A stretch of 64,000 bases of DNA from Nitrospira sp. (GTDB lineage Bacteria; Nitrospirota; Nitrospiria; Nitrospirales; Nitrospiraceae): NCBI GenBank assembly GCA_036984305.1, contig BQWY01000001.1, positions 62,001 to 126,000 of the forward strand. Direction: 5' to 3'. Below the pieces are notes generated by a model. That model searched no databases and had not been told where the DNA came from. It worked only from the letters and a program-made list of their open reading frames with translations. The position numbers and the translations under genes are program-made. Positions 52,525 through 61,231 of this stretch are shown piece after piece. Position 1 is the first letter of the stretch, and each line of letters opens with the position of its first letter.

Positions 52525-53589
52525 ATGACACGCGCATCCAGCGTTCTCTCAGTGCTTATGATGGTCATGATCGCCGTGCCTGCCGCCACGCGAGCTGGAG
52601 AACCGCAGATTCCTCCTGACATGGCCTACATCGCCGGAGGCGGATCGGTGATGGGTATCGATAAGGAGCGACCAGAACAGCCTGCCACCAAGATGACGCT
52701 GTATCAAGCACGCATGAGCATGCCTTGGTCGGCTCAGGCATTCGATGATGAGGGGCCCGCTCATATGGTCATGCTGGACCCGTACTTGATGGACAAGTAT
52801 GAAGTTTCCAACAAGCAGTTTGGTGAATTCATGAAGGTCACTCAGCACCAGGCTCCGGCCTACTGGGACGATCCGCGATTGAACAAGCCGGAACAACCGG
52901 TCGTGGGCGTCAATTGGCACGACGCGATGTCGTACTGCGAGTGGAAGAGCAAACGATTGCCGACCGAGGCCGAATGGGAGAAGGCCGCCCGTGGACCAGC
53001 CGGGTTCGTGTACCCCTGGGGCAATGAATTCGATCCAAGTAAGGCGAACTACGGGAAACAGCGCGATGGCACCATGCCGGTCGATTCGTATCCGGAGGGC
53101 GCCAGCTACTACGGTGTCCACAACATGGCGGGCAATGTCTTCGAATGGGTCTCCGACTGGTACGATCCGCAATGGTATGGGCGACTGGTGACAAGCGTGA
53201 ATCCCAGAGGACCTTCCGAGCCGATCTGGCTTGGCGGGACGGGGACGTACGTGGATCGGTTGACCGTCGGCGAAAAGCGGGTGATTCGCGGCGGGTCCTG
53301 GATCGCGCCCGAAGCCACCCTCCGCACGACGCATCGATTCTGGAATCATCCGCTGAACAACAGTTATGGCGTCGGCTTGGGATTCCGATGCGCTCAGACA
53401 GCGCCGCCTGAGATCGAGGAACGGCTACGGGCCGCATCCATCGACGCGTATCTGAAGATGGGACGAGAAGAACACCACGCGGCCATGCAAGCGGTCGAGC
53501 AGGGGTTACAAGTGGACCCGGTGAACCCCGAATTGATGGAACTCCGTCAACAGATTCAGCAGTCTATGAAAAAGGGGTCACGATCATGA
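52525..53589 (+). CDS. Secreted FGE/SUMF1-fold protein 2
   Basis: A 354-residue paralogue of the preceding gene: signal peptide (VLSVLMMVMIAVPAATRA), FGE-like fold with KRLPTEAEWEKAARG, NMAGNVFEWVSDWYDP, VIRGGSWIAPEATL and LGFRCAQ, then a similar helical tail. It has an insert of about 25 residues near the N-terminus (QPATKMTLYQARMSMPWSA). The FGE catalytic cysteines are absent. The start has GGAGG. It overlaps the next gene by four bases. Confidence 0.88.
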   Translation: MTRASSVLSVLMMVMIAVPAATRAGEPQIPPDMAYIAGGGSVMGIDKERPEQPATKMTLYQARMSMPWSAQAFDDEGPAHMVMLDPYLMDKYEVSNKQFGEFMKVTQHQAPAYWDDPRLNKPEQPVVGVNWHDAMSYCEWKSKRLPTEAEWEKAARGPAGFVYPWGNEFDPSKANYGKQRDGTMPVDSYPEGASYYGVHNMAGNVFEWVSDWYDPQWYGRLVTSVNPRGPSEPIWLGGTGTYVDRLTVGEKRVIRGGSWIAPEATLRTTHRFWNHPLNNSYGVGLGFRCAQTAPPEIEERLRAASIDAYLKMGREEHHAAMQAVEQGLQVDPVNPELMELRQQIQQSMKKGSRS

Positions 53590-54005
53590 GGTCACTGTTC
53601 ACATCAGGGAGTGCATGCATGACGATCAATGATCATATCTACCCCAATCGAGCAGGATGGTATCTTGTGGTACTCCTCTCAGCGTTCCTGGTCGGTGAAC
53701 TCCAGGCCGGTCCTCTTGAGCCGTTGGCGCACCCGCATCCGCGGGCGGCTCAGATCGTTCACGAAGCCGAGCACGCGGTGGATCATGCCTGGGAGACCTA
53801 TCATAAGGCTGCATTAGGAGGCACCATCGCGTCACCGGCCATGCAAACCGATATTGAGAAGCATCTCCATGATGCGCGGGCCTTGATGCCCCGTGCGCAT
53901 CTGGCAGCCGAGCGTGGTGACATGGGAGAGGTCGATAGCTTGGTGCAACAGATTCACGACCATTCCAATGCAGCGATCGCAGAAAGTATGGAGCATAAGA
54001 AATGA
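53586..54005 (+). CDS. His-rich small exported protein (SmbP-like)
   Basis: 139 residues. A membrane/signal helix (WYLVVLLSAFLVGELQAG) precedes a helical hairpin rich in His (HPHPRAAQIVHEAEHAVDH, then IEKHLHDARALMPRAHLAA and IHDHSNAAIAESMEH). This pattern resembles small metal-binding protein SmbP of ammonia oxidisers, so copper or other metal binding in the periplasm is possible (inference). ATG 53586 overlaps the stop of the preceding gene (ATGA). Confidence 0.7.
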   Translation: MRSLFTSGSACMTINDHIYPNRAGWYLVVLLSAFLVGELQAGPLEPLAHPHPRAAQIVHEAEHAVDHAWETYHKAALGGTIASPAMQTDIEKHLHDARALMPRAHLAAERGDMGEVDSLVQQIHDHSNAAIAESMEHKK

Positions 54006-54838
54006 GACCATTCAATGCGGAGTGTCAGTTGAGGCATAGCGTTGGGAGGATGGCCTTGCTGCTTTGCGTCATCCTCTTTGCGTATGCGGGGGCTGCTCGA
54101 GCGGCGGGCGAACATGATCCCGTATCGATGGTCACGATCCCGGCCGGAACGTTCAAAATGGGAACTGTCGAAGGCAAAGGGCGGGACGACGAGCGCCCGC
54201 AGCACGAGGTGTATCTAGACGCCTTTGCCATCGATCAGGTTGAAGTGACGAATGAGCGGTACATGGCCTTCGTGCGCGTGAGTGGACACCGGAATCCGGT
54301 GAATCCATACGGCACGGGGTTGTTACTGTCGGCAGAAGGCATCGAGCGATTACCGGTGGTGCAGGTGACCTGGTACGACGCGAAAGCGTATTGCGCGTGG
54401 GCCAAGAAACGCCTGCCCACGGAGGCTGAATGGGAGAAAGCGGCACGTGGAACCGACGGCCGCCGGTTTCCATGGGGCGAGGCTGCCCCCTCCCCCACCG
54501 AGGCGGTCTTCGATGTAGAGTGGAACGGTGAGGAGACCATGCGCCCGGTCGGGACGTTACCGGCAGGCGACTCGCCATACGGGGTGAAAGACATGTCGGG
54601 GAACGCCCGCGAATGGGTGGAAGATTGGTACGACCCTGAATATTACGCGAAGGCGCCCGATCGAAACCCGAAGGGTCCCTCCAAAGGTGTTGTCCGGAGC
54701 ATTAGAGGTGGATCGTGGCATAGCCCGCTGTGGGACATCGGGACGGCTTCGCGCGGCCGTGGCGGGTTTGCGCTGCAGACGCATGGCACCGGCTTTCGTT
54801 GCGCACGCAGTGTCGCCGCTGATGGAGTTGCGAAATAG
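54002..54838 (+). CDS. Secreted FGE/SUMF1-fold protein 3
   Basis: 278 residues: signal peptide (LLLCVILFAYAGAARAAG), then an FGE-like domain with TIPAGTFKMGTVEGKGRDDE, KRLPTEAEWEKAARGTDG, DMSGNAREWVEDWYDPEYY, SIRGGSWHSP and GTGFRCARS. It is shorter than its two neighbours because it lacks the helical tail. The catalytic cysteine pair is again missing. It overlaps the His-rich gene by four bases (ATGA). Confidence 0.87.
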   Translation: MRPFNAECQLRHSVGRMALLLCVILFAYAGAARAAGEHDPVSMVTIPAGTFKMGTVEGKGRDDERPQHEVYLDAFAIDQVEVTNERYMAFVRVSGHRNPVNPYGTGLLLSAEGIERLPVVQVTWYDAKAYCAWAKKRLPTEAEWEKAARGTDGRRFPWGEAAPSPTEAVFDVEWNGEETMRPVGTLPAGDSPYGVKDMSGNAREWVEDWYDPEYYAKAPDRNPKGPSKGVVRSIRGGSWHSPLWDIGTASRGRGGFALQTHGTGFRCARSVAADGVAK

Positions 54839-54847
54839 GAGGCCGAT

Positions 54848-55831
54848 ATGAGGATCGTCGTCACGGGCGGAACAGGATTCATCGGCAAGGCGTTGTGCCG
54901 GTATCTATTGTCTGAGGGCCACCGGGTCACAGTGCTGACTCGGAATCTGGCCCAGGCCTGGCGGATGTTCGGGGCCGGCCCCGAGTTACTCCAGTGGGAC
55001 GGGGCCCATGCCGGCGACTGGGAACACACGCTCGAAGATGCCGACGCTGTGGTCAACTTGGCCGGAGCCTCGATCGCCGACGCCTGGTGGACGCCTGCGC
55101 GCAAGCGCCTTCTCATCGAGAGTCGAGTGGCTGCGACCAGAGCTCTGGTGGAGGGTCTCTCCCGACGTGCGCGTCGTCGCGTCGTCCTCGTGAACGCCTC
55201 GGGCATCGGATACTACGGAGCCAGCGAGGGTGGGCGGTTCGATGAGACGGCCCCACGCGGCGGAGGCTTTCTGGCCGATCTTTCGGCCGCCTGGGAGAGT
55301 GAAGCGAGCCGTGCCGAGTCGTTCGGGGTTCGCGTGGTCCGTCTCCGCCTCGGCATGGTGCTCGAACGTGATGGAGGAGCCTTGCCCCGAATGCTGCTTC
55401 CCTTTCGCTTGGGGGTCGGCGGCCCGATTTCACCTGGAACACAATGGGTCTCCTGGATTCACCGGGATGATCTCATCCGTCTGATTGGGCATACGGCAAC
55501 CAATGAGTCGATCGCCGGGGCCGTCAATGCGGTGGCGCCGGAGGTGGTCACCATGAAAGAGTTTTGCCGGACGCTAGGTCATGTCATGCACCGGCCGTCT
55601 TGGCTGTCTGTTCCCGAGTTTGCGCTCAAGCTCGGGCTGGGCGAACTCGGCTCGCTCCTGACCACAGGCCAGTACGTGATCCCGGCCAAGGCTCTGGCCT
55701 CGGGTTTTTCGTTCTCCTACGCCGATCTGGAGTCCGCACTCCAAGCCATTCTGCGACCACACCAAGCAGCTCACCGCACGCGGTCAGCGCCCTCTCGTTC
55801 CTCTGTGTCGGATAGAGGGAGGTGCTCATGA
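54848..55831 (+). CDS. TIGR01777-type NAD(P)-dependent epimerase
   Basis: A 327-residue extended short-chain dehydrogenase. NAD(P)-binding loop RIVVTGGTGFIGKAL at the N-terminus; VNLAGASIADAWWTPARKR and VLVNASGIGYYGASEGG are the family blocks, with the active-site Tyr in YYG. Members (YfcH, SulA-like) often lie beside photolyase genes in light-induced operons. The substrate is unknown. A GGAGG site precedes the ATG. Confidence 0.9.
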   Translation: MRIVVTGGTGFIGKALCRYLLSEGHRVTVLTRNLAQAWRMFGAGPELLQWDGAHAGDWEHTLEDADAVVNLAGASIADAWWTPARKRLLIESRVAATRALVEGLSRRARRRVVLVNASGIGYYGASEGGRFDETAPRGGGFLADLSAAWESEASRAESFGVRVVRLRLGMVLERDGGALPRMLLPFRLGVGGPISPGTQWVSWIHRDDLIRLIGHTATNESIAGAVNAVAPEVVTMKEFCRTLGHVMHRPSWLSVPEFALKLGLGELGSLLTTGQYVIPAKALASGFSFSYADLESALQAILRPHQAAHRTRSAPSRSSVSDRGRCS

Positions 55832-56403
55832 GTCGACTCCGGATTCCACTCATCGCCATTTGTGTGATCATCACGATGTTGATGCCGGCCTGGTCGCCGG
55901 CCGGTGCGGTGCGCCCGCAGGAAGGTAGTGAAGCGACACTGCGCGTCGGGGACCGATTGCCAGACGCTTCATTGAGCGCGATGAAGGGTCGCACCGTGAC
56001 GCTGGACGAGCTGCTCGGGCACGTCAAATTGATCAGTATCGTGCCGCAACTGAACACCCCGGTGTGCGACGAGCAGACGCATCGTTTCAGCGACCGTGCC
56101 GGCGAGCTTGGCCGCCAGGTGAAGATCGTTACCATCAGCACCAATACGAGCGACGATCAACACACGTTCGCCGCGCGGGCCGGCATTTCCAATATTCGAT
56201 TTCTGTCTGATGTGCCGGGCTATGTATTCGGACGTGAGTCCGGACTCCTCCTCCCACAGCTTGGAATTCTGCATCGAGCCGTCGTCGTGGCCGATGCCGA
56301 CAACGTCATACGGTATCTCGAATTGGTGCCCATGGGATCGTTGCCGAACTTTGACGCCGCCCTTACTGCCGCAAAGCGCCTCGCAAGTGAGGGCGGACGA
56401 TGA
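55828..56403 (+). CDS. tpx: Exported Tpx-type peroxiredoxin (one cysteine)
   Basis: A 191-residue thiol peroxidase with a signal peptide (LIAICVIITMLMPAWSPAGA), unusual for Tpx. The peroxidatic cysteine is Cys80 in VPQLNTPVCDEQTHRFSD. The resolving cysteine that normal Tpx carries is missing from the TNTSDDQHTFAARAGI stretch, so another thiol must reduce it. It would detoxify peroxides outside the cytoplasmic membrane, fitting a photo-oxidative stress operon. It overlaps the epimerase gene by four bases. Confidence 0.85.
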   Translation: MSRLRIPLIAICVIITMLMPAWSPAGAVRPQEGSEATLRVGDRLPDASLSAMKGRTVTLDELLGHVKLISIVPQLNTPVCDEQTHRFSDRAGELGRQVKIVTISTNTSDDQHTFAARAGISNIRFLSDVPGYVFGRESGLLLPQLGILHRAVVVADADNVIRYLELVPMGSLPNFDAALTAAKRLASEGGR

Positions 56404-56891
56404 AGACAGACGTCATCACGGCAGGCCTCAACTATGTGCATCTACTGTCGGCGGGCACGCTGGTAGGTAAGGTCGCCTTGCTTTCCTTCGTCGTGGCACC
56501 GGTTCTGGCGAGGCAACTGGATACCGAGTCCTTCGGTCGGGTCGTGCGGCAACTGTTTCCTCATTACTACGCGATGGGGATGCTCTCCGCCTCGGCCGGG
56601 CTGATAGCGCTTGGGGGACTTGCTTTTCTGCGCGGCATGACCACGACGGTTGCGGTCGGGGTTGGTCTTTGGTTGAGTGTGTTGGGTGCCGAGACCTATT
56701 GCCGATCGCCACTGACGCCGCAGAGCAATGCCATGCGCGATCGGCTGAAGGCTCTGCAGGCAGAGGGCGCCGTGGATACCCGGTTGCATATCTCATGGGA
56801 AAGACTGCATCGGCGCTCGATATATCTCAACACGTTGGTCTTACTCGCGGGTCTCGTGCTGGTCGGTTGTGCCATGGTCGCCACACACTAA
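56400..56891 (+). CDS. DUF4149-like membrane protein
   Basis: 163 residues with about four membrane helices (e.g. LSAGTLVGKVALLSFVVAPV, ASAGLIALGGLAFL, NTLVLLAGLVLVGCAMVA). The layout with PVLAR after helix 1 and RLHISWERLHRRS before the last helix fits DUF4149. Its function is unknown. ATGA overlap with the peroxiredoxin gene. Confidence 0.75.
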   Translation: MKTDVITAGLNYVHLLSAGTLVGKVALLSFVVAPVLARQLDTESFGRVVRQLFPHYYAMGMLSASAGLIALGGLAFLRGMTTTVAVGVGLWLSVLGAETYCRSPLTPQSNAMRDRLKALQAEGAVDTRLHISWERLHRRSIYLNTLVLLAGLVLVGCAMVATH

Positions 56892-56905
56892 ACGGAGGGA
56901 ACATG

Positions 56906-57403
56906 ATGCGTCGTACAGAAGCGAAAACAGGACGATGTGGACGTCTCGGTGCGAGTGCACTCCTGCTCGCGTGGAGTTTTAGTCCGACTCAGCTTGGCCT
57001 CGCAGCAGACGGTGACGGCATGCATGCCAACCAGGGCCGGTCCTCGACGGAGGCCCACATGGCCATGCCCAAGGGAGTCATTGGCGTGTCACTTCACGTC
57101 GGGGCCGAGCGAGTCGGCGATCCGGCCTTATTGTACGTTGCCCATGTGCACCCTGAGGGTCCGGCGCAACGCGCCGGTCTGGTCCATGGAGATGAGATCA
57201 CCGCCGTGGATGGCACCTCGGTCGCTGGAAAGACCTACGAGGAGGTCGTCATGATGATTCGGGGTGACGTCGGTGACACGGTGAAGTTGACCGTCCAAGG
57301 CGACACTGGACCGCAGGATGTGTCGATCGCACGCGTGACGGAGGCGAGCTTGTACAAGAGCGCCTCGGGGACGAAGGGGCCCCACGAGGGATCCGCACGG
57401 TGA
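56906..57403 (+). CDS. Exported PDZ-domain protein
   Basis: 165 residues: a signal peptide (ALLLAWSFSPTQLGLAA), then one PDZ domain (VIGVSLHVG, PAQRAGLVHGDEITAVDGTS, VVMMIRGDVGDTVKLTVQ). No protease domain is attached, so it probably acts as an adaptor for secreted proteins. ATG 56906 is preferred over 56903 because of its distance to GGAGG. Confidence 0.85.
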   Translation: MRRTEAKTGRCGRLGASALLLAWSFSPTQLGLAADGDGMHANQGRSSTEAHMAMPKGVIGVSLHVGAERVGDPALLYVAHVHPEGPAQRAGLVHGDEITAVDGTSVAGKTYEEVVMMIRGDVGDTVKLTVQGDTGPQDVSIARVTEASLYKSASGTKGPHEGSAR

Positions 57404-57410
57404 GGGTTCG

Positions 57411-57890
57411 GTGGCGACGACGCCCTATCATCACCGCATGCGGGAGATCGGTCGACCGACGAGTGTCCATCGCGTTCGTCACCGCGGGCTCGATCTCCAG
57501 ATTGTGGGCGTCCTATGCATGATCACGGGCGTCGCTCTTTCGGTCGTGTCGGTCTTTCTCGAGGGTACGCCGCTCGCGCTCTTTGGGACGGTTGTCTCCC
57601 CCCAGATGTCCGGCTTCGTCTGGGCGCTGGCGGCGGGGCTGCTATTGACGATCGGCCATGGATTCACCTTTCTCCATGAATGGGTATGGGACATGACACT
57701 GACGACATCGGGGGTTCTGACGGCGGGCATCGCGATGAACGGTGTGACTTGGGGTGTGACGATTGCAGGGGCCCCCGCGTTCGCCGCGATGTCGATATTG
57801 GCCGTGTATCTCGTGTGGAGAAGGGAGTCCTTCGTCACGCTCGAGTCGTCACGACAGCCGCGAGCATTGCAGCGAGGGAGGCGCGAATGA
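57411..57890 (+). CDS. Four-helix membrane protein, hypothetical
   Basis: 159 residues with about four hydrophobic helices (IVGVLCMITGVALSVVSVFL, FVWALAAGLLLTIGHGFTF, and two more). The start is a GTG seven bases after the PDZ stop; an ATG at 57438 is possible. A 34-codon frame (57887-57991) overlaps its end with ATGA and could be another tiny gene. Not recognised. Confidence 0.65.
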   Translation: MATTPYHHRMREIGRPTSVHRVRHRGLDLQIVGVLCMITGVALSVVSVFLEGTPLALFGTVVSPQMSGFVWALAAGLLLTIGHGFTFLHEWVWDMTLTTSGVLTAGIAMNGVTWGVTIAGAPAFAAMSILAVYLVWRRESFVTLESSRQPRALQRGRRE

Positions 57891-57987
57891 CGAGGCACGC
57901 CTTCCTCGGGCGGAGTGAGCCGACGGCGTTGGGTTGCCACGCGGCTCGCTCCGGCCTCTCCACGATTGATGCAGCAGAAGGATGCCT

Positions 57988-58584
57988 ATGACCGACCACA
58001 TGACCAGGCAACGGACTATAGGGGATGGCTCAGGATGCTCATGGCGCTCGATTGCACAGATAGTTGCCATGGCCCTACTCTTCACCGCTTGGATACCAGT
58101 CTTCGAGAGCGTGGCGGTCTCTGACGTTCTGCCGCGCACGCAGACCTCAATGCCTGGAAATTTGGCCAGGGCAAAAGTGTATCTCGCAGCCGGAGACTAT
58201 CGACGGGCTTTGGAAGCGTGCCAGCAGGAGGTGAACGAACGGCCGTCTGCGGGAAGCTATACCTATCTCACCTATGTGTACCACGCCATCGACGGCTACC
58301 TGGAACAGCTTGCGACGCATGACGAATGGGGGGCGGTCGAAAGATTGTTCTGGAATTTGGCCTATCGCGACGCTCAGGACCTGATCGACCCTCCGGGGGG
58401 GTTGGCGCGCATGGCCAAGGAGATGATCCAGACCAGCGTGCGGGACCAAGCCGATTTGCATGCGGCGATGGCCGCACGGCTGGATCGACGGGTGTCCGAT
58501 GCGCTGTGGCTTCAACAGAAGGCGTGGCGCCAGAGGGAGCCGGAGCATTGGTGGTCCGGCGTGCCGGTCGAGTGGAGGTGGTAG
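57988..58584 (+). CDS. Exported TPR-like helical protein
   Basis: 198 residues. A membrane helix (IVAMALLFTAWIPVFESVAV) is followed by helical repeats (NLARAKVYLAAGDYRRALEA, then QEVNERPSAGSYTYLTYVYH) of TPR character. The ATG at 57988 has AAGGA at good distance. Function unknown; likely periplasmic. Confidence 0.75.
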   Translation: MTDHMTRQRTIGDGSGCSWRSIAQIVAMALLFTAWIPVFESVAVSDVLPRTQTSMPGNLARAKVYLAAGDYRRALEACQQEVNERPSAGSYTYLTYVYHAIDGYLEQLATHDEWGAVERLFWNLAYRDAQDLIDPPGGLARMAKEMIQTSVRDQADLHAAMAARLDRRVSDALWLQQKAWRQREPEHWWSGVPVEWRW

Positions 58585-58765
58585 CAGTCAACCGAGGCGG
58601 GAGCGTCGCGACTCCGCACGGCGTTCCCCACGAGGAGAGTGGGCGGCTGCGATGGGCTCACAGTCGTTCACTCCCTCGGTCTCCTTGTGGGTTATCACCG
58701 GACCGGACGGCACGCTGGTGTCCCTGCGATGCCGATGCGATGCGAGCTAAGGAGGGTCCAGATTC

Positions 58766-60244
58766 ATGATTCAGCGTGCGCTCTGTTGGTTCCGGCGCGA
58801 TTTGCGAGTTCGGGACAATCCGGCCTTGATGGCGTCGCGACTGGAATCGCGGGAGGTGGTCCCTGTTTTTATCTTCGACCGACCGCTTCTCGCATCGAAC
58901 TGCTTCGGGCCTGCCTGTGTTTCGTTCATGTTGGAGTCGCTACACGAGTTGCGCGAGACGTTGGCTCAACAGGGACTGTCGCTTCACTGGTGCATCGGCG
59001 ATCCGTGCGAGGAAGTTCCGCGGCTGGCACGAGACCTCTACGTCGAGGCCGTGTATTGGAACCGCGATTACGAACCCAGCGCCGTCCGCCGGGACCAGAC
59101 GGTGGACAAGGCCCTGCAGAAATCGGGAATTGTCGTCAAGACCTTCTCCGATCACCTGATCTTCGAACCTCATGAATTGCGAAACCTCAGCGGCCAGCCG
59201 TTCCAACGATTCGGCGCCTTCCGCCGAGCATGGTGGAAACGGTGGCAAGCCAGTGCGGCACTCTCTCGATCGGGCCTAACCCAACCTCGTTCGGAGCGTA
59301 GCAGAGTCGATTTGTCCGAGTTGAGCGCCTCTCCCCCCCTCCCTGTGAGTACGGAACTCGGGTATGAGTCCGTCGAGCTTGTCATCCGAGGAGGCGAGCA
59401 GGTGGGACGCGCACGGTTGCAGAGATTCTCTTCGGGAGCACTGCAGACGTACGGTCAAGGGCGCAATCGGCCGGATCAGGACGCCACGTCAGTGTTATCG
59501 CCCCATTTCCGATTCGGTACGGTGAACACCCGGACCGCCGTTCGAATGGCCCTCAACCGGTTGGCTCGCGGGGGCTACGCCGCCCGAGCCGACGTGCATG
59601 CGTGGATCGATGAGCTGATCTGGCGCGAATTCTTTTATCATGTCCTGGCCGGATATCCTCGCGTACTGGACGGGCCCTTCAGGCCATCCGCCGCTGTGGC
59701 CGCATCCCGTCCCGCGAGCGCGACCTCCACCAACCTCTTCCACGCGTGGTGCGACGGGAGAACCGGCTATCCCCTGGTCGATGCCGGCATGCGGCAGCTC
59801 AATTCCACTGGGTGGATGCACAACCGCGTCCGGATGGTCGTGGCGTCCTTTCTCGTGAAGGACTTGCGTCTTGACTGGCGTTGGGGCGAGAGGTACTTCA
59901 TGAGCCGTTTGTTGGATGCCGATATGGCTGTGAACAATGGCAATTGGCAATGGTGTGCCTCTACGGGAACCGATGCGATGCCCGGCTATCGAATCTTCAA
60001 TCCAACCGTCCAAAGCAAGAAGTTCGATCCCGACGGGGCGTACATTCGGCGCTATGTCCCGGAACTTGCGGACGTCCCAACCAAGTACATTCATCAGCCG
60101 TCGGCGATGAGCGTTGACTGGCAGGACCGCGCCCGTTGTCGTGTCGGCTCCGATTACCCTCATCCGATTGTCGAACACGAACGGGCCAGGCAAGAATACC
60201 TCGACCTGGTCGAGGCGCGCGGGAAGGCAGGGCATGCAGACTGA
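58766..60244 (+). CDS. phrB: Deoxyribodipyrimidine (CPD) photolyase
   Basis: 492 residues. FAD enzyme that splits UV-induced pyrimidine dimers with blue light. N-terminal antenna domain CWFRRDLRVRDNPALM; FAD domain with TGYPLVDAGMRQLNSTGWMH and NRVRMVVASFLVKDL; then DADMAVNNGNWQWCASTG and RIFNP, which fit class I CPD photolyases. The ATG has AGGAGGGTC upstream. It is central to the CarH-controlled operon, as expected for a light-induced gene set. Confidence 0.95.
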   Translation: MIQRALCWFRRDLRVRDNPALMASRLESREVVPVFIFDRPLLASNCFGPACVSFMLESLHELRETLAQQGLSLHWCIGDPCEEVPRLARDLYVEAVYWNRDYEPSAVRRDQTVDKALQKSGIVVKTFSDHLIFEPHELRNLSGQPFQRFGAFRRAWWKRWQASAALSRSGLTQPRSERSRVDLSELSASPPLPVSTELGYESVELVIRGGEQVGRARLQRFSSGALQTYGQGRNRPDQDATSVLSPHFRFGTVNTRTAVRMALNRLARGGYAARADVHAWIDELIWREFFYHVLAGYPRVLDGPFRPSAAVAASRPASATSTNLFHAWCDGRTGYPLVDAGMRQLNSTGWMHNRVRMVVASFLVKDLRLDWRWGERYFMSRLLDADMAVNNGNWQWCASTGTDAMPGYRIFNPTVQSKKFDPDGAYIRRYVPELADVPTKYIHQPSAMSVDWQDRARCRVGSDYPHPIVEHERARQEYLDLVEARGKAGHAD

Positions 60245-61193
60245 TACTCCGCCCATTCGTCTCGGCATCAGCCGGTGCCTCCTTGGGGAGGGCGTGCGGT
60301 ATGACGGCGGACATAAGCGGGATACGTTTCTCGTCGACGTGCTGGGGCCGCACGTTGAATGGGTTCCGGTGTGTCCGGAAGCGGAGGCCGGACTCGGCAC
60401 ACCACGGGAGGCCATGCGCCTGGAGGGGACGTCAGACCGTTGTCGCCTCATTACGATTCAGACGCGCGTGGACCACACGGAGCGTCTCACGAACTGGGGG
60501 CACGTGAGGCTTCACGAACTGGCGGCTCAAGACCTGTCCGGGTATGTCTTCAAGAAGGACTCGCCGAGCTGCGGCGTCGAACGTGTGCGCATTTTCAATA
60601 CCCACGGCATGCCGGCGAAGAAAGGCGCGGGACTCTTTGCCCGGGCATTTCAGTCGCGCTTCCCCATGATACCGGTGGAGGAGGAAGGCCGTCTGTGTGA
60701 TCCGGTCCTTCGCGACAACTTTATCGAACGCGTCTTTGCCTATCATCGGTGGCTGACCGCCGTCCAAGCGGGACTGACGCGAACACGCATCGTCCGTTTC
60801 CATACGATGCACAAGTACCTCTTGCTGGCGCACAGTGAGCCGCATTATCGGACACTCGGCCGCCTCGTGGCACAGGCCGATCGGTGGAGCCCCAGAGAGC
60901 TGGGTTTCCGGTACGGTCGCCTGTTCATGGACGCGCTCGGCAAACGAGCGACGATTCGGAAGCATGTCAACGTGCTCCAGCATCTGGTGGGTCATTTCAG
61001 GGCGCACCTCTCCACGAACCAGACACGTGAGCTCCATGAGGTCATCGCCGACTATCACCGCGGCCTGCTCCCTTTGATCGTGCCGATGACCTTGGTGCGC
61101 CACTACGTTCGTCTGTTCGACGTGCCCTACGTTCGCGATCAAGTGTATTTGAATCCGCATCCAAAGGAGTTGATGTTGCGTAACCACGTCTGA
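60234..61193 (+). CDS. YbgA-like protein (DUF523-DUF1722)
   Basis: 319 residues. The N-terminal DUF523 part has LGISRCLLGEGVRYDGGHKR and VPVCPEAEAGLGTPRE with conserved cysteines, and KKDSPSCGVERVR. The C-terminal DUF1722 part begins around residue 190 (FHTMHKYLLLAHS). In E. coli ybgA lies beside phrB, as here. The function is unsettled. It overlaps the photolyase gene by 11 bases. Confidence 0.9.
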   Translation: MQTDTPPIRLGISRCLLGEGVRYDGGHKRDTFLVDVLGPHVEWVPVCPEAEAGLGTPREAMRLEGTSDRCRLITIQTRVDHTERLTNWGHVRLHELAAQDLSGYVFKKDSPSCGVERVRIFNTHGMPAKKGAGLFARAFQSRFPMIPVEEEGRLCDPVLRDNFIERVFAYHRWLTAVQAGLTRTRIVRFHTMHKYLLLAHSEPHYRTLGRLVAQADRWSPRELGFRYGRLFMDALGKRATIRKHVNVLQHLVGHFRAHLSTNQTRELHEVIADYHRGLLPLIVPMTLVRHYVRLFDVPYVRDQVYLNPHPKELMLRNHV

Positions 61194-61231
61194 TGATTCG
61201 CACTCAGAACGCACTGAAAGGAGCAGGCGAC

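Noticed and set aside
51481-54838. True formylglycine-generating enzymes
   Set aside because: The catalytic cysteine pair is missing in all three, and no sulfatase gene is in the window.
57887-57991. 34-codon frame with ATGA overlap
   Set aside because: Overlap fits the operon style, but the peptide has no recognisable character and the next gene has its own ribosome site; mentioned only in the neighbour's entry.
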